Shown: positions 12,457 to 24,097, counted from the first letter of the stretch. The stretch is 64,000 bases of DNA from Dactylonectria macrodidyma (GCA_020744425.1 JAGMUV010000007.1:1426001-1490000); one strand, 5' to 3'. A program made the numbers and translations. The notes: generated by a model not told the origin, from the sequence alone.

Positions 12457-13521
12457 ATGACGAACACAATGAAAGCAGTTGGTATAGGACTAAGATGACA
12501 TGCAAAGCTGAGACTCAAGTCTAACGCAAGCATTGCAGACATCCGAGCTGGTAAGGGCGAGCGAGATGCCCTCTTCATCAACGACGAGACACCACGACCA
12601 TCACCCGCGGACGACCAGGCCCTCGTGCGCATCAAGGCGTTCGGCATCAACCGCATGGACATCATCCAGCGCCGAGGATTTTACCCGCTCCCTCCGCAGG
12701 CGCCGTCGACGCTCGGCGTCGAGTTCAGCGGCGTCATCGAGTCCCTCGGCTCCGGAGACGGTGGCGGCTTCAAGGAGGGAGACGAGGTGTTTGGACTTGC
12801 ATACGGAGGCGCCTACGCCGAGTACGTTGCCGTCAGCACACGGATGCTGTTGCACAAGCCCAAGGCGCTGAGCTTCGAGACTTGCGCTGGCATCCCGGAG
12901 ACGTGGATCACGGCCACACAGGCGCTCCACCTTGTGCTAGGCTTTACGCGGGGCAAGTCGATCCTGTGGCACGCGGGCGCATCCGGAGTGTCCATATCTG
13001 GCATCCAGCTGTCCCGCGTGGCGGGCGCCTCCGAGATCTTTGCCACGGCTGGCACGCAGGACAAGTGCGACTTCATCACATCCAAGCTCGGCGCCACGGC
13101 CGCCTTCAACTACAAGACGCAGGACTGGGCCAAGGAGATCCTGAGCCGCACCGGGGGCAAGGGCGTCGACTACATTGTCGACTTCGTCGGCGGTAGCTAC
13201 TTCCAGCAGAACCTCACCGTTGCCGCACGCGATGGTCGCATCGTGCTCCTCGGCACCTTGAGCGGCGGCAAAGTTCCGGATGCCGACATATCACAGATTC
13301 TGTTCAAGCGGTTGCGTATTGAGGGCAGCACGCTGCGGAGCCGTGAGTTGGACTACCAGGGGGAATTGCGTGACAAGCTGGAACAATACATCCCCGACTT
13401 CGAGTCGGGAGAGTTGAAGATATTCGTGGACAATGTTCTCCCGTGGGAGGAGATCCAAGAAGCCCACAAGCACATGGAGGACGCTAAGAATCTGGGTAAA
13501 ATCATATGTACCATTTCCTGA
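12457..13521 (+). CDS. Zinc-free MDR quinone oxidoreductase, PIG3/zeta-crystallin-like
   Basis: NADPH-dependent medium-chain oxidoreductase that likely reduces quinones or other enones; probably cytosolic. Exon 1 is tiny (12457-12481, or from a second in-frame ATG at 12469), then a 57-bp intron (donor GTATAG, branch CTAAC, acceptor TTGCAG) and one long exon 12539-13521. The protein has 335 or 331 aa, the family's usual length. The N-terminal GroES-like domain shows ALVRIKAFGINRMDIIQRRG and TLGVEFSGVI; the cofactor domain shows WHAGASGVSISGIQL, then VDYIVDFVGG and RIVLLGTL. The catalytic-zinc cysteine pattern of alcohol dehydrogenases is absent. Its stop is only 82 bp from the stop of the convergent dienelactone hydrolase gene. 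The physiological substrate is unknown. Confidence 0.88.
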
Positions 13522-13603
13522 AAGCACATGCGTCTGCTGGGGAAAACAAATAATATCATCATGCCGCTTCTGCTTCCATTCTCGACAAAAAAAAGTTCCT
13601 CAT

Positions 13604-14708
13604 TTAATGCGTTTGAATCCACTTGAGCATCTGCTCATACGCCGTAGCCTGGGCATCCTGGATAGCAGCATCCTGGTATGAGCCAACCACAGCAAATCCT
13701 AGGGAATGTTAGCATTCGCGACGCACGATTATTTCTGCTTACGATGACGCGCTTACCATGTGGGACACCGGGGTAGACTTGGACCTCATGTTCGAGGTTC
13801 GCAAGGGACATGCTATCCTCGCCTGCCATGCGTACAGAGTCTGGGAACAAAGGGTCTTGCTCAACGCACACAAAGCTCAATGGGACACTGAGACCTTGGA
13901 AGTCATCAGGCACGACTGACGCAGCATGAGCGATGGCACCAGTCTTGATGAATGGCCCCGTCTTGACATCTCCGCTCTCCTCATCCCCGCCGGTAGTAGG
14001 CTGCGTCTTCTTCGCCAGGAGGAGAACGAAGCGGGCGCCGACACAGTACCCAACTGCATAAATGCCATCGCCCTGCTTGATAACATCGACGTACTGCTCC
14101 TTGGCCCCGTCGATAACCTTGTGCAGGATCGGCATAATGCGGTCTTCGGTGACGCGGGCCAGCCACATGTCGATGAGGAACGACTTGGTGACTTCGACGG
14201 CTTTGATCTTGAGCTGCTCTAGGACCGAGGTAGAGTCGTCGACGATGGTGGTGGCACCGGGGGCCGGGTCACCCTCAAACATGTCGGGCATGAGGACGAG
14301 GAAGCCCTCGGCGGCATACTTGTCGGCTTGAATCTGATTATTGATCGACTTGATGCCGGTTCCTCCGGTGAGCAGGAGAAGGAGCCGGGATGGGGCGTGA
14401 GGGTAGTCGGCCGGCTTCGAGATGTAAACCTGGCAGAGGGCGGATGATCAGCCATATGGTCAGCATGAGAGCTCGTTGACTTACATCAACATCGTTGAGT
14501 TTGATGATCTCGCCAGTGGATGCCTGACCCGAAGCTGCGCCTATCAGCCACACGAAGCACGAGAGGGAGGACGTTATTTTCCATTCTACATACGTGTAGG
14601 TCTGTCAGTTACGCAATGCTCTCCAACGACGGGAGCCGGTGCTCCAGGAGCAGCGTTCTCAAAGGCATCACTCTCAGGAGCTCGAGTAGCATTGTCTGCG
14701 TCAGCCAT
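13604..14708 (-). CDS. Dienelactone hydrolase family protein
   Basis: Alpha/beta-hydrolase of the DLH family. Four exons: 14708-14594, 14534-14485, 14429-13757 and 13698-13604, giving 310 aa; the 50-bp second exon is easy to miss. The catalytic triad is visible: Cys in GYCVGAR (about residue 184), Asp in EQDPLFPD and His in YPGVPHG, the last codon before intron 3. The oxyanion-side sequence LLTGGTGIKS and LVLMPDMFEGDP also match the family. No signal peptide, so likely cytosolic. Divergent from RFA1 (563 bp between the starts) and convergent with the quinone oxidoreductase. Many fungal relatives have no assigned substrate; chlorocatechol-type activity is not implied. Confidence 0.88.
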
Positions 14709-15065
14709 AGTCGCGTGCTAGAGATAGTTTGCCTTGGGCTAGAGTCAAGTGGTCTCGATGGTAGATTGGGAGCGGTATGGAGAGTGAGATGTTTGAGACA
14801 TCCCCGTCAGTGGATGAAGGGAAGCTGCAGGCTGAGATGTACCATGTACGTACGTCATGTAGAGGGGTAGCTAAGAACACTGTTAAACGAAGCATACGGC
14901 AAGAAGAGCGAGGAAGCATTCGTGTTCATAATGAGGGTCTAGAAACTCTCAAACCCCCTGAATCCTAACTATATCGGAATTATTCACTCCCCAGTCCCGC
15001 CGACATATTGAATCTTTGATCGAAAACTCGCTGAAGGGTTCCATGCAGGTTCGACGGTGATCTCA

Positions 15066-15141
15066 ACGCGGGGGTTACGTAAGCCGAAGACCCCGCCATC
15101 AATTGCCACCAGCGCGTTCCCACTCAACGCGCTGGACGCGT
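15066..15141 (+). promoter_or_regulatory. MluI cell-cycle box (MCB) core cluster upstream of RFA1
   Basis: Four ACGCG cores on either strand lie within 76 bp: 15066-15070, 15113-15117 (reverse), 15127-15131, and a full ACGCGT at 15136-15141. The full site is 131 bp upstream of the RFA1 ATG. In yeasts the MBF factor binds ACGCGT and drives G1/S expression of replication genes including RFA1. Binding here is inferred from sequence and gene identity. Confidence 0.6.
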
Positions 15142-15271
15142 CGCAGGCATCTTTCATCACCCACACATTTCACGACCCTTGAGCAGAAGTTCACGGAACC
15201 CATCGACCAGCAGATTATCTTCAAGAAATAGCCACGCAACACCAAATATATTGGGCGCTCACTCAATCACC

Positions 15272-17231
15272 ATGGATTCCGCCGCATCAGCGCTTTCGCG
15301 AGGCGCCCTCGAGTACGTTCCCTCCACCGCTTCCCCGTTCCCCCCAGACTGACCCGTGCCAGTGTCATCTTCAATGATCCCGACAAGGCGGCCAAGCTGT
15401 TTCCCGTGCCCGTCATGCAGTGCCTCCAAGTTAAACAGATGGCACCCTCAGCCCAAGGAGGAGACCGATACCGACTTGTCATGAGCGATGGCGGCCACTA
15501 CGTCCAGACTATGCTCGCCACCCAGGCTAACCGTCACGTTCACGATGGCAAGCTTGTCCGCGGTTGCTTTGTCCGGGTAAAGCAATACACCCCCAACAAC
15601 CTCAAGGGAAAGAAGTAAGCCGTCTCATACCGCCAAACAAGCTCCCTTCTGACTCCCAGTAGCATTCTCGTCATTCTCGAACTCGAAGTCATCGAATCCC
15701 TAGGTGTCCAGGAGAAGGTCGGCGAGCCGGTCGCAGTAGATACCAAGGCGCCTCAAGAGGCCACAATCGCTGGAAACGACTTTTATGGCGTTAAGAAGGA
15801 GGAACAAAAGCCACAAGTGCAACAACAACAGTCGATGCCTTCACGGCCGGCGACTCACGGTGGCAGCAACATCTACCCCATTGAAGGCTTGTCGCCCTTC
15901 GCTCATAAGTGGACGATTAAGGCGCGCGTCACTGTCAAGTCGGATATCAAGACCTGGCACAAGTCTACCGGTGAAGGGAAACTGTTCAGCGTCAACTTGC
16001 TTGATGAGAGCGGTGAGATCAAGGCCACTGGCTTCAATGACCAGTGCGATGCCTTCTACGACCTCCTGCAGGAGGGCTCCGTCTACTACATCTCCACACC
16101 CTGCCGTGTTTCCCTGGCGAAGAAGCAATTTTCCAACCTTCCCAACGACTACGAGCTTGTTTTTGAGCGCGATACTGTTATTGAAAAGGCTGAGGACCAG
16201 TCGAATGTGCCCCAAGTGCGATTCAACTTTTGCTCTATCCAGGAGCTGCAGAGCGTCGAAAAGGACAACACCGTCGATGTCATTGGTGTGTTGAAGGAGG
16301 TTGGTGAGATCAGCGAGATCACCTCCAAAAAGGACGGGCGACCGTTCCAAAAGCGAGATCTGACAATAGTGGACGACACCAGCTACTCCGTCCGCGTTAC
16401 AGTATGGGGCAAGCTCGCAAACTCCTTTGACTCGCCGCCAGAGTCCGTCATTGCATTCAAGGGCACCAAGGTGTCGGATTTCAACGGCAAGAGTTTGAGT
16501 TTGCTCTCGTCAGGAACTATGTCTGTCGACCCTGACATCCCCGATGCGCATAGGCTCAAGGGTTGGTATGACTCAGCAGGTCGAAACGACACCTTTGCTA
16601 CCCACCAGAACATGACGAGCATGAGCGGTGCTACCGGCCGAAAGGACGAAGAAAAGACAATTACTCAAGTCAAGGACGAGAACATCGGTATGGATGCCCC
16701 AGTCTACTACTCGGTCAAGGCCACCATCGTCTTCATCAAGCAGGACAACTTCTGTTACCCTGCCTGCTCTTCACAGGACTGCAACAAGAAGGTGACACCC
16801 ATGGGCGATTCTTGGCATTGCGAGAAGTGCAATGTGTCTCATGACAAGCCCGACTACCGATACATCTTGTCACTGAATGTTGCCGACCACACCAGCCACC
16901 AGTGGCTGAGCTGCTTCGACGACACTGGCCGAACTATTATGGGAATGAATGCCAATGAACTCATGGAGCTCAAGGAAAATGATGAGACCAAGTTTATGGC
17001 GGCGTTCGAGGCTGCCAACTGCAAGAGGCTCAACTTCCGATGCAGGGCAAAGATGGACACTTTTGGTGATGCACCCAAGTAAGTACAAACTCGTGACGTG
17101 GAGGCCTCGAGTGCATGCTCACAATTATATCTAGGATACGATACCAGGTGATGAGCGCGTCGGTTCCGGACTTTAAGTCTGAGGGAGACAAGCTAGCGGA
17201 ACTGATCAAGCAGTACGATATGAATTCTTAA
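15272..17231 (+). CDS. RFA1: Replication protein A large subunit (RPA70)
   Basis: Large subunit of the heterotrimeric single-stranded-DNA-binding RPA complex, needed for nuclear DNA replication, repair and recombination. Exons 15272-15312, 15363-15614, 15660-17078 and 17135-17231 give 602 aa, the normal family length. In order: the N-terminal protein-interaction OB fold (VMQCLQVKQMAP, VRGCFVRVKQY), a Gln-rich linker, DNA-binding domain A starting at IYPIEGLSPF (KWTIKARVT, SGEIKATGFN), domain B (VDVIGVLKEV, RDLTIVDDT) and domain C with a four-cysteine zinc ribbon from about residue 463 (CYPAC, DCNKK, WHCEKC). The C-terminal exon ends KLAELIKQYDMNS. The intron 1 acceptor was chosen at GTGCCAG because the nearer CAG would create a stop. 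MCB cores upstream suggest S-phase control. Confidence 0.96.
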
Positions 17232-18580
17232 CTGCATTGCTGTAATGGGTAAAAGGGACAGGAGGCACATGGGGACAAAAACGGGGGCTTATAGGCTGAG
17301 TTGTTATCTCGGTGCTATATGGAGCCTGTTTTGAGCCCATGTCTAATTCGCGTAGATTAATGATATGGTTGCTACTGCTTTCGATAAAACGTTTGTTGTT
17401 TCCAGGTCATTGCCCTCAGCTGGGAAGGCACGAGGAGACATGAAAAGCCCTGAGTAGGCATGGGAAGGCACGACCAAGGGGACTTTCCGAGTCTATGAGG
17501 CGAGCATATCAACAGAATACAAAGAAAAAGAAAACCGTCCACACTACAACGCCAGCATTTTTGACACAGCGTATTCTCAACTCACCAGTAATGAAAGAGT
17601 CTTCTCCCATCTATACGAACTCCAGATGCCAGCTATTACCGTGCTAAGCCCGAGCGATGTTGGCTCCGGAATTTGCAACGGAATCTGCAATTGATAATCA
17701 ACCAGACTCGGGCGCTTTCGTGACCTCACAACGGGCCGTGGCCCGGAACCGAGGCCCGGAACCGATCTAGAGAAGGAATCCGAAGAGAGACACGATGCTT
17801 CAAACTGCGCAATGTAGACATCGATTCCACTCCTCACTCGACATATCATGTCTTCTCAGTCCTGCTTGACAAAATGGTTTATGGCTGTCAAAATCGATCG
17901 ATGGCCCTAGGCTTGTCTGCTTCTCATTCTCCACTCAAGACGAAGATGGACTGAAGATATCCTTGGCAGTCAGCTGCCCACCCTTGCCGAGCGTGGGTTG
18001 CATTGCATCAGATGCTGGAAATCGAGGGCGTGAAAACTACCAAGATCATCAAGGCCGCCCTCTTTCCGAGTCAGAAACACCATTCAACCCACCCTCGTCG
18101 CCTTTTTTAGTGCAGTGCCAGCTTGGCCGACCGCGGGACCGATAGATGGACAAGGCATCTCTCTCCACTCCCCCATGATGACTCCACCACAAATCTCGCC
18201 AGTCCCCATTGCCGGTTTCCGCGGGCAGCTGCGTTTTGGGCCTGGTTTACGCATGTCGGTGGGCATCGGATGGAGCTTTTGCTTAGCGAAAAGAGATCCT
18301 TTATCCGACTTGGTTGTCTTTATAACATTCACTCGATCCCCCCTCCCTCATCCGGATCCCCATCCCGGTCTACACATCTCTTGAGAGCCTGTCTGGGGGA
18401 TTTATTCGAGAAATTTGCTCTAATCTGATCTCGCAACTTAACCTAAATCCTATGCTTCTACCAGTGTTTTCCTGTTTCTTTGTTCCGGCTTGTTACCGAG
18501 ACTTTGACCCTCGAATTGGGCTGTCCAGTCTTGCCGATTCGGAGCCGACCGTGGTCTCTGGCACTTTAGCATAAACCACC
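17232..18580. other. Intergenic region with RFA1 3' flank and MFS promoter
   Basis: No gene seen. A TATAA at 18321-18325, about 255 bp before the transporter ATG, is a possible core-promoter element; the stretch from 18326 on is pyrimidine-rich, as in many fungal 5' leaders. Confidence 0.55.
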
Positions 18581-20410
18581 ATGACGTCTAGCAATGACAA
18601 CGAAAAGAGAGTCATGGAACAGGATCGCAACAGCCATGAAGAAGAACGACCTCACACAGCAGATTCGGATTCGACAAAGTCGAATCACAGCCAAATTGAG
18701 ATTGAGTCCATTCATGATAGCCAACCGGTTGTCATACCTGGCGAGCTCCTAGGGAAGATAGGTTCAAAGTCGGCCCATCTATCACGGACTCAATCTCGGG
18801 CTTCTTCAACTCGTTCACGAGCCATTTCCATCGTCCCTCGCTCGAAGCGGCGAGGATTATTGGGGAGTCTCACCATCGTCCCGGAGATTTCCAACCCATA
18901 TGACTACAAGAGATCGACGAAATGGGGCCTCATTTGCATCATCGCCTTGGCTACAGCCGCGGCTCCCCTTGGTTCAACAGTTGTTTATCGTATGTATTTT
19001 TTTTAATATACCCCAATTATAGTGTGGCTTCGCGTTAATAAAAAAAAGCTGCTCTGCCTGTGCTGGCCAAGGAGTTTCATGCATCTGAGACAATCACGAA
19101 CTTGTCTGTAGCTCTTTACATGATCTCGATGGCCATCTTCCCTCTTTGGTGGTCTTCTTTCTCAGAGGAGTTTGGTCGCCGGTCCATATACCTCATTTCA
19201 TTCAGCCTCTTCGTCATCTTCTCAGTTCTCTCGGCCATCAGCACCAACATCACGATGCTCATCGTATTCCGAATGTGCGCGGGTGGCGCATCCGCAAGTG
19301 CGCATTCTACAGGCGCCGGTTCTGTCGCTGATCTATTCGAAGTTTTTGAACGAGGACGTGCCATGAGCATATTCTATCTCGGCCCTTTGCTGGGACCCTT
19401 GGTTGCGCCAGTCATCGGTGGAGTGGTGACACAGGAGTTTGGTTGGCAGGCTACAATGTGGTTCCTATCCATCTACGGCTTGGTTGTTCTTCTCATGATC
19501 TTATTCTTTCTTCCAGAGACGCTGGCTCGTCGCAAGCCCGAGGAACCTGCTCCAGTTGCCCAGACTGAAGAGTTGCAGCGGATGCGCACCATGGATTCGG
19601 CCAAAGAAAAGACGAAGCGACTCACCAAGTCGTTGCGGCGATATTTGATCGACCCCCTTGGTGTCATCCTCTACCTGCGCTACCCGCCGGTACTCATCAC
19701 CGTCTTTGTCGCCGCCATTGCCTTTGGTTCGCTTTATGTAGCCAACATCGCCATCCAGCAAAAGTTTTCAAGGCCGCCTTACAACTATGGCGAACTCATC
19801 ATCGGGCTGCTGTATATCCCTTCTGGGCTGGGCTACATCATGGCCTCACTCTTCGGGGGCAAGTGGATCGACAACATCATGGCACGGGAGGCCAGGAAGG
19901 CAAACCGCTACGATGAGAAAGGAAAGCTGATCTACTTTCCTGAAGATCGACTACGAGAAAATGCTTGGGTTGCTTCAACTGTGTATCCACTAGCATTGCT
20001 AATGTTCGGATGGACTCTGAAATATGGAGTCCACTTCATGGTGCCTGCTGTTGCCATGTTCTTTTTTGGAGTTGCCTCGATGCTCATCTTCGTAAGTATT
20101 CCACTTTCCCTAGCAACATCTGAACCCGCGTGGCTAACACAAGTTTCTCAAGTCGGCTGCAACGACCATGCTCACCGAGTTCATCCGCAAGCGCAGTTCC
20201 GCCGGCGTCGCCATCAACAACTTTGTGCGTAACACGCTCAGCTGCATCGGCGCCATTGTGGCTGCCCCGTGGATCAACGCCATCGATGTCGGGTGGGTAT
20301 TTACATCCATATGCATATTTTGCATGTTGGCGAGTTACTTTGGCATCTGGATTTTGCGGAGAAACTCGGCCAAGTGGAGGGTGGGGATGGATGAGGCTTT
20401 GAACAAATGA
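18581..20410 (+). CDS. MFS transporter, DHA1 family (Qdr/Aqr1/Dtr1-like)
   Basis: Drug:H+ antiporter-type major facilitator with 12 predicted helices, probably at the plasma membrane. Exons 18581-18989, 19049-20091 and 20153-20410 give 569 aa. A Ser/Arg-rich cytosolic N-terminus of about 110 residues precedes helix 1 (LICIIALATAAAPLGSTVVY). The loop motif A equivalent is FSEEFGRRSIYLIS; motif C-like glycines follow in LGPLLGPLVAPVIGG; FLPETLARR ends the first half. The large central loop is rich in Lys/Arg/Glu. The C-terminal exon carries TEFIRKRSSAGVAINNFVRN, typical of the fungal Qdr/Dtr1-type clade. Frame continuity fixes both introns (59 and 61 bp). Substrate unknown: candidates in the clade include organic cations, weak acids, amino acids and dityrosine. 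Convergent with the next gene, 227 bp apart. Confidence 0.88.
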
Positions 20411-20637
20411 TATATACCCGTGTGGTTCAAGGTGATGACTTGAGGGGAGAATCAAAACGGTGAACGATGCTTGAGACAACGACTAATTGGAACAGTTTAT
20501 GCTGTATATTCATATAGACGCTTAGGGTGGGCATGTAGAGATTGAAATAATGAGTTCGTCTATAGTTTTCCCATATTTGGGCAAGGGCAGCAGAGCAACG
20601 ACACTTGACTCTCCCCCTTTTATTCCTATCCCTACTC

Positions 20638-22018
20638 CTATTCAGCAAACAGTCTACCAATGGCATCAGCACCGACGTTGCCACCGCTAAACACCAAGCC
20701 CAAGTCCCAGCCGTCCTCGCCAGCCTCGCGCTCCACCATACTGCGGAAGTCCTCGTCGAACAAGGCGACAGCCAGCGGCACGCAGCCGCTGGGCTCGACG
20801 ACCATCTTGAAGCGCTCGAGGACTAGGCGCATGGCATCGCGGATCTCATCCTCGGTGACGCTGAACATGCCCGATACGAGGCGGCGCTCGTAGATGACGC
20901 TCCACGGGTGCAGGCCCACGGGCGTACGCAGGCCGTCGGCCACGGTGAGCGTCGAGACGGCCGGGACCCGGAGGCCGGACTCGTAGCCGCGCTTGCCGTC
21001 GTCGGCGCCCTGGAACGACGGCTCGGCGCCGAAGACGCGGATGCCGGTGCCCTCGCAGCTGAGCGCCACCCCGGAGAGCATGCCGCCGCCGCCGCACGGC
21101 GTCATCACGGCGTCCAGCCCGGGCTCCGCCTTGGCGCTGCCCGGACGGCCCGGCCCGGCGTTGTCCCTGCCGGTGGCGGCGGCCCGGAAGCGGGGCTGGC
21201 CATTATCACCATCGCCGGCCTTCATGAGATCAACAACTTGCTGCTGCAGCTCCAGACCCATGGTTCCCTGGCCCAGCATGATGTCCGGGTGGTCGTACGG
21301 CGGAACCAGACGCGCGCCCGTCTCGGCGATGACCTTGGCCGCCACGGCCTCGCGCTCGATGCTGGTGCTGCCGCTGTGGACGACGTTTGCCCCGTAGCCC
21401 TTGGTCGCCGCAATCTTTTGCGGGATGGCGTTTCTGGGCATGACGATGTGCGCCTTGATGCCGCTCTCGCTGGCGGCTAGGGCCAAGGCTTGGGCATGAT
21501 TGCCTAGATAGTTGTGCGGTGGTCAGTGGTTGATCGTCTCGGCCACTGGTTGATGGGGGACTATTGGTTCCAGACAGCCCGTACCAAGCAAGACTCTACA
21601 ACCAGAATCTGGATAGACTAGATGATGAAGCGAAAGAGACGGACATGCAAGAACGATACAAGACACAAACAAACTCACCCGAACTATGCGTCACAACGCC
21701 CTTCTCCCTACCGCCGCCCTCAAGCCATCCGGGCTCCATCTTAAGCCTCTCGACGGCGTGAAAGGCGCCCCGAGCCTTGAAGGCGCCGACGCGCTGCAGG
21801 TTCTCGCACTTGAACCAGAGCCGCATCACCGGCCGGGCCGGCGTCCGCCCCGCCCACCGCGTGCCGGCCAGCGCCGAGGCCGAACGCGGCGTCGACGCCA
21901 GCTCCGAGAGCGTCCGGTTCGTCATGACGGGCGTTAGATGCACGTGCGGCTTGACGAGCTTGTGCGCCTCGATGACCGAGTCCCGCGTTAGGGGGGGCGT
22001 CGTTGCGAGGTTGGCCAT
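20638..22018 (-). CDS. Threonine dehydratase / serine racemase-like PLP enzyme
   Basis: Fold-type II pyridoxal-phosphate enzyme of the threonine ammonia-lyase/serine racemase family. Exons 22018-21679 and 21503-20638, 401 aa; the codon split by the intron completes SSGNHAQALA, the substrate/PLP loop. The Schiff-base lysine is K81 in AFKARGA, and the phosphate-binding glycine loop is PCGGGGM near residue 250. Later landmarks: FGAEPS, VADGLR, VEPSGCVPLA and FSGGNVGADAIG. No C-terminal ACT domains, so it is not the isoleucine-inhibited biosynthetic Ilv1 type. Odd: a Gly/Ala/Arg-rich insert (about 35 residues after LMKAGDGDN) precedes the glycine loop, and another follows SELASTPRS; both are in very GC-rich DNA. 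Reaction could be Thr or Ser deamination, Ser racemisation or 3-hydroxy-Asp cleavage. Same strand as KARI, 558 bp downstream. Confidence 0.85.
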
Positions 22019-22576
22019 GGTGGTCCTGGGGGAGCTTGGTTGTTTCTGCGGTTGTTGTTGATGTGTGTTGCAGTGTGTTGTGGATGGAGAGAGGGAGTTG
22101 GCGCGAGGTAAAGAATGGTGTTAGTGATGGGTTGGTGTTGGTGGTGGTGATGGGTTGATGGTGTTGAAGGTGATGGGAAGAGAGTTGGCTTGCGGTAATG
22201 ATGGCCTTGACGGCGATGGATGCTACATTAGTCCTCATTTACATACTAACCCCCGCGTAGCCCCTCTTTGAGCCGTCCATCACATAGAAGTTGACAGAAT
22301 ATTCGCCCATGGCTCGCTTGCTCTTACTGCATTTACTGGGTTCAAGTCCCGCCAACCACATATGTCGTGGCCCGCTTTACATGTCAACATCATGTCCAGA
22401 GGGTGCAGGATTTTGAAATAGAAAACTTTGGTATTGAGTCGGCCAAGAGCCAGATGTCAACTTTTGGACAGCCCAAGAGCCCCTCGGAGAGCCCAGGAAT
22501 ACAAGTACAAAAAGTTCACACAAGTTTTTCCAAACCGTTCCATCACAATCTTCTTACGTCAACGCCATTCCACCGC
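22019..22576. other. Intergenic spacer between KARI and the dehydratase-like gene
   Basis: Holds the 3' UTR of KARI and the promoter/5' leader of the dehydratase-like gene; no other gene seen. A short stretch near 22325 resembles a tRNA T-arm but has no acceptor stem partner. Confidence 0.6.
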
Positions 22577-24097
22577 TTATTTTTGGTTCTCAGGTCGGAG
22601 AGAGCTGGGATCATGGTTAGCCAAATGTGGGAAATAAATAAGGGAATGAGTCATTGTGAACATACCGGACAGCCTTGCCAGCCCTCCAGATCTCGAGGCC
22701 ACGGATCTCCTCCATCTCGGCCTCGTACTTCTCACGGTAGTCCTTCTGGCTGTTGTACTCCAAGGATCGCTTGGTCTCGGAGCCATCCTTGACGGAGTCG
22801 TACAGCTGGTTGAAGACGGGCTTCAGGGCATCCTTGAAGCGAGGGGACCAGTCAATGGCACCACGGCGGGCAGTGGTGGAGCAAGCCTCGTACATCCAGT
22901 CCATACCGTTGGCGCCGATGAGAGGGTACAAGCTCTGGGTAGCCTCCTCGACGGTCTCGTTGAAGGCCTCGCTGGGGGAGTGGCCACGCTCACGGAGAAC
23001 CTCGTACTGGGCGAGGAACATGCCGTGGATACCGCCCATCAGGCAGCCACGCTCACCGTAAAGGTCAGAGTAGACCTCCTTCTCAAAGGTAGTCTTGTAG
23101 AGGTAGCCGGAGCCGATGGCGACACCAAGGGCGACGGCCTTCTCCTCGGCCTTGCCAGTGACATCCTGGTAAACGGCGAAGGAGGAGTTGATGCCACGGC
23201 CCTCACGGAACAGGGATCGGACGGTTCGGCCAGAGCCCTTGGGAGCGCACAGGATGACATCGATGTTGGTGGGAACCTCGACCTTGGTGAGGTCCTTGAA
23301 GACGGGGGAGAAACCGTGGGAGAAGTACAGGGTCTACGAGGGTGGTTGCCCTGTCAGCATTGGGGTTCAAGTACGTCTGACGCACGGGGGTCGCATGCTT
23401 ACCTTGCCCTCAACGAGCTGGGGCTTGATGGCGGGCCAGGTCTCGGACTGAGCGGCGTCACTGAGGAGGTTCATGACAATGGTTCCTCGGGTGATGGCCT
23501 CATCAACCTCGAACAGGTTCTTGCCGGGGACCCAGCCGTCCTCGATGGCGTCGTTCCAGGACTTGCCGCTCTTTCGGACACCAACGATGACGTTGAGGCC
23601 GTTGTCACGGAGGTTAAGACCCTGGCCGTGGCCCTGAGAGCCGTAGCCAATGAGGGCCAGGGTGTCGTCCTTGAAGTACTCCTGAGGCGAGGTATCAGCG
23701 TCTTGTCTTTGATTTTGACTCCATTCTGGTGGTTTTTTATGGCCGCCCAACTGAGTGGTGGGGGAGGGGGTGACTCACAAGAAGCTTCTCCTGGGGCCAG
23801 TCGGCACGCTCTGTAGTATCACGGTCAGCGATTGTGCAACAGAAGCATCACAGGTCAGCAGCCCGCGGTTCTCTCGAGGCTGGACTCACCGTAAACGTCC
23901 TCCTTGTGGCCGGCAAAGTCCATGGTCTTGACACCACGAACCTGCTGGGCAAGGCTGGCCAGGGCAGGGCGGGCGACGACACCAGGGCGGGCGGCGGTGC
24001 GGGCAGCGGCGACAAAGGTGCGCTGCTGGACGGCAGGCGCCGCCAATTGGCGGGCCATTGAGCCGCGGAGGGTCTTGGTGAAGCTTCGCGAGGCCAT
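22577..24097 (-). CDS. ilv-2: Ketol-acid reductoisomerase, mitochondrial
   Basis: Acetohydroxy acid isomeroreductase (yeast Ilv5), second step of valine/leucine/isoleucine synthesis; NADPH- and Mg-dependent, in mitochondria. Five exons: 24097-23890, 23810-23779 (32 bp), 23681-23403, 23333-22666 and 22604-22577 (28 bp); 404 aa, the normal fungal length. Residues 1 to about 50 form an Arg/Ala/Ser-rich mitochondrial presequence. The Rossmann motif is GYGSQG (residues 92-97), with RKSGKSWNDA for NADPH and CAPKGSGRTVRSLFREGRG next. The knotted helical domain carries DLYGERGCLMGG and NETVEEATQSLYPLIG with the metal-binding acidic residues. The last small exon supplies the ending RSLRPENQK; without it the frame would read through an intron. 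The neighbour downstream on the same strand is a threonine/serine dehydratase-like gene. Confidence 0.96.

Noticed and set aside
22318..22345. GGGTTCAAGTCCCGCC, resembling a tRNA T-arm
   Set aside because: No matching acceptor stem, anticodon arm or A-box within tRNA distance upstream.
22656..23816. 386-codon plus-strand open frame
   Set aside because: Lies antisense to the KARI exons and crosses KARI introns; repetitive Val/Leu/Gly/Asp composition is that of a codon-bias shadow.
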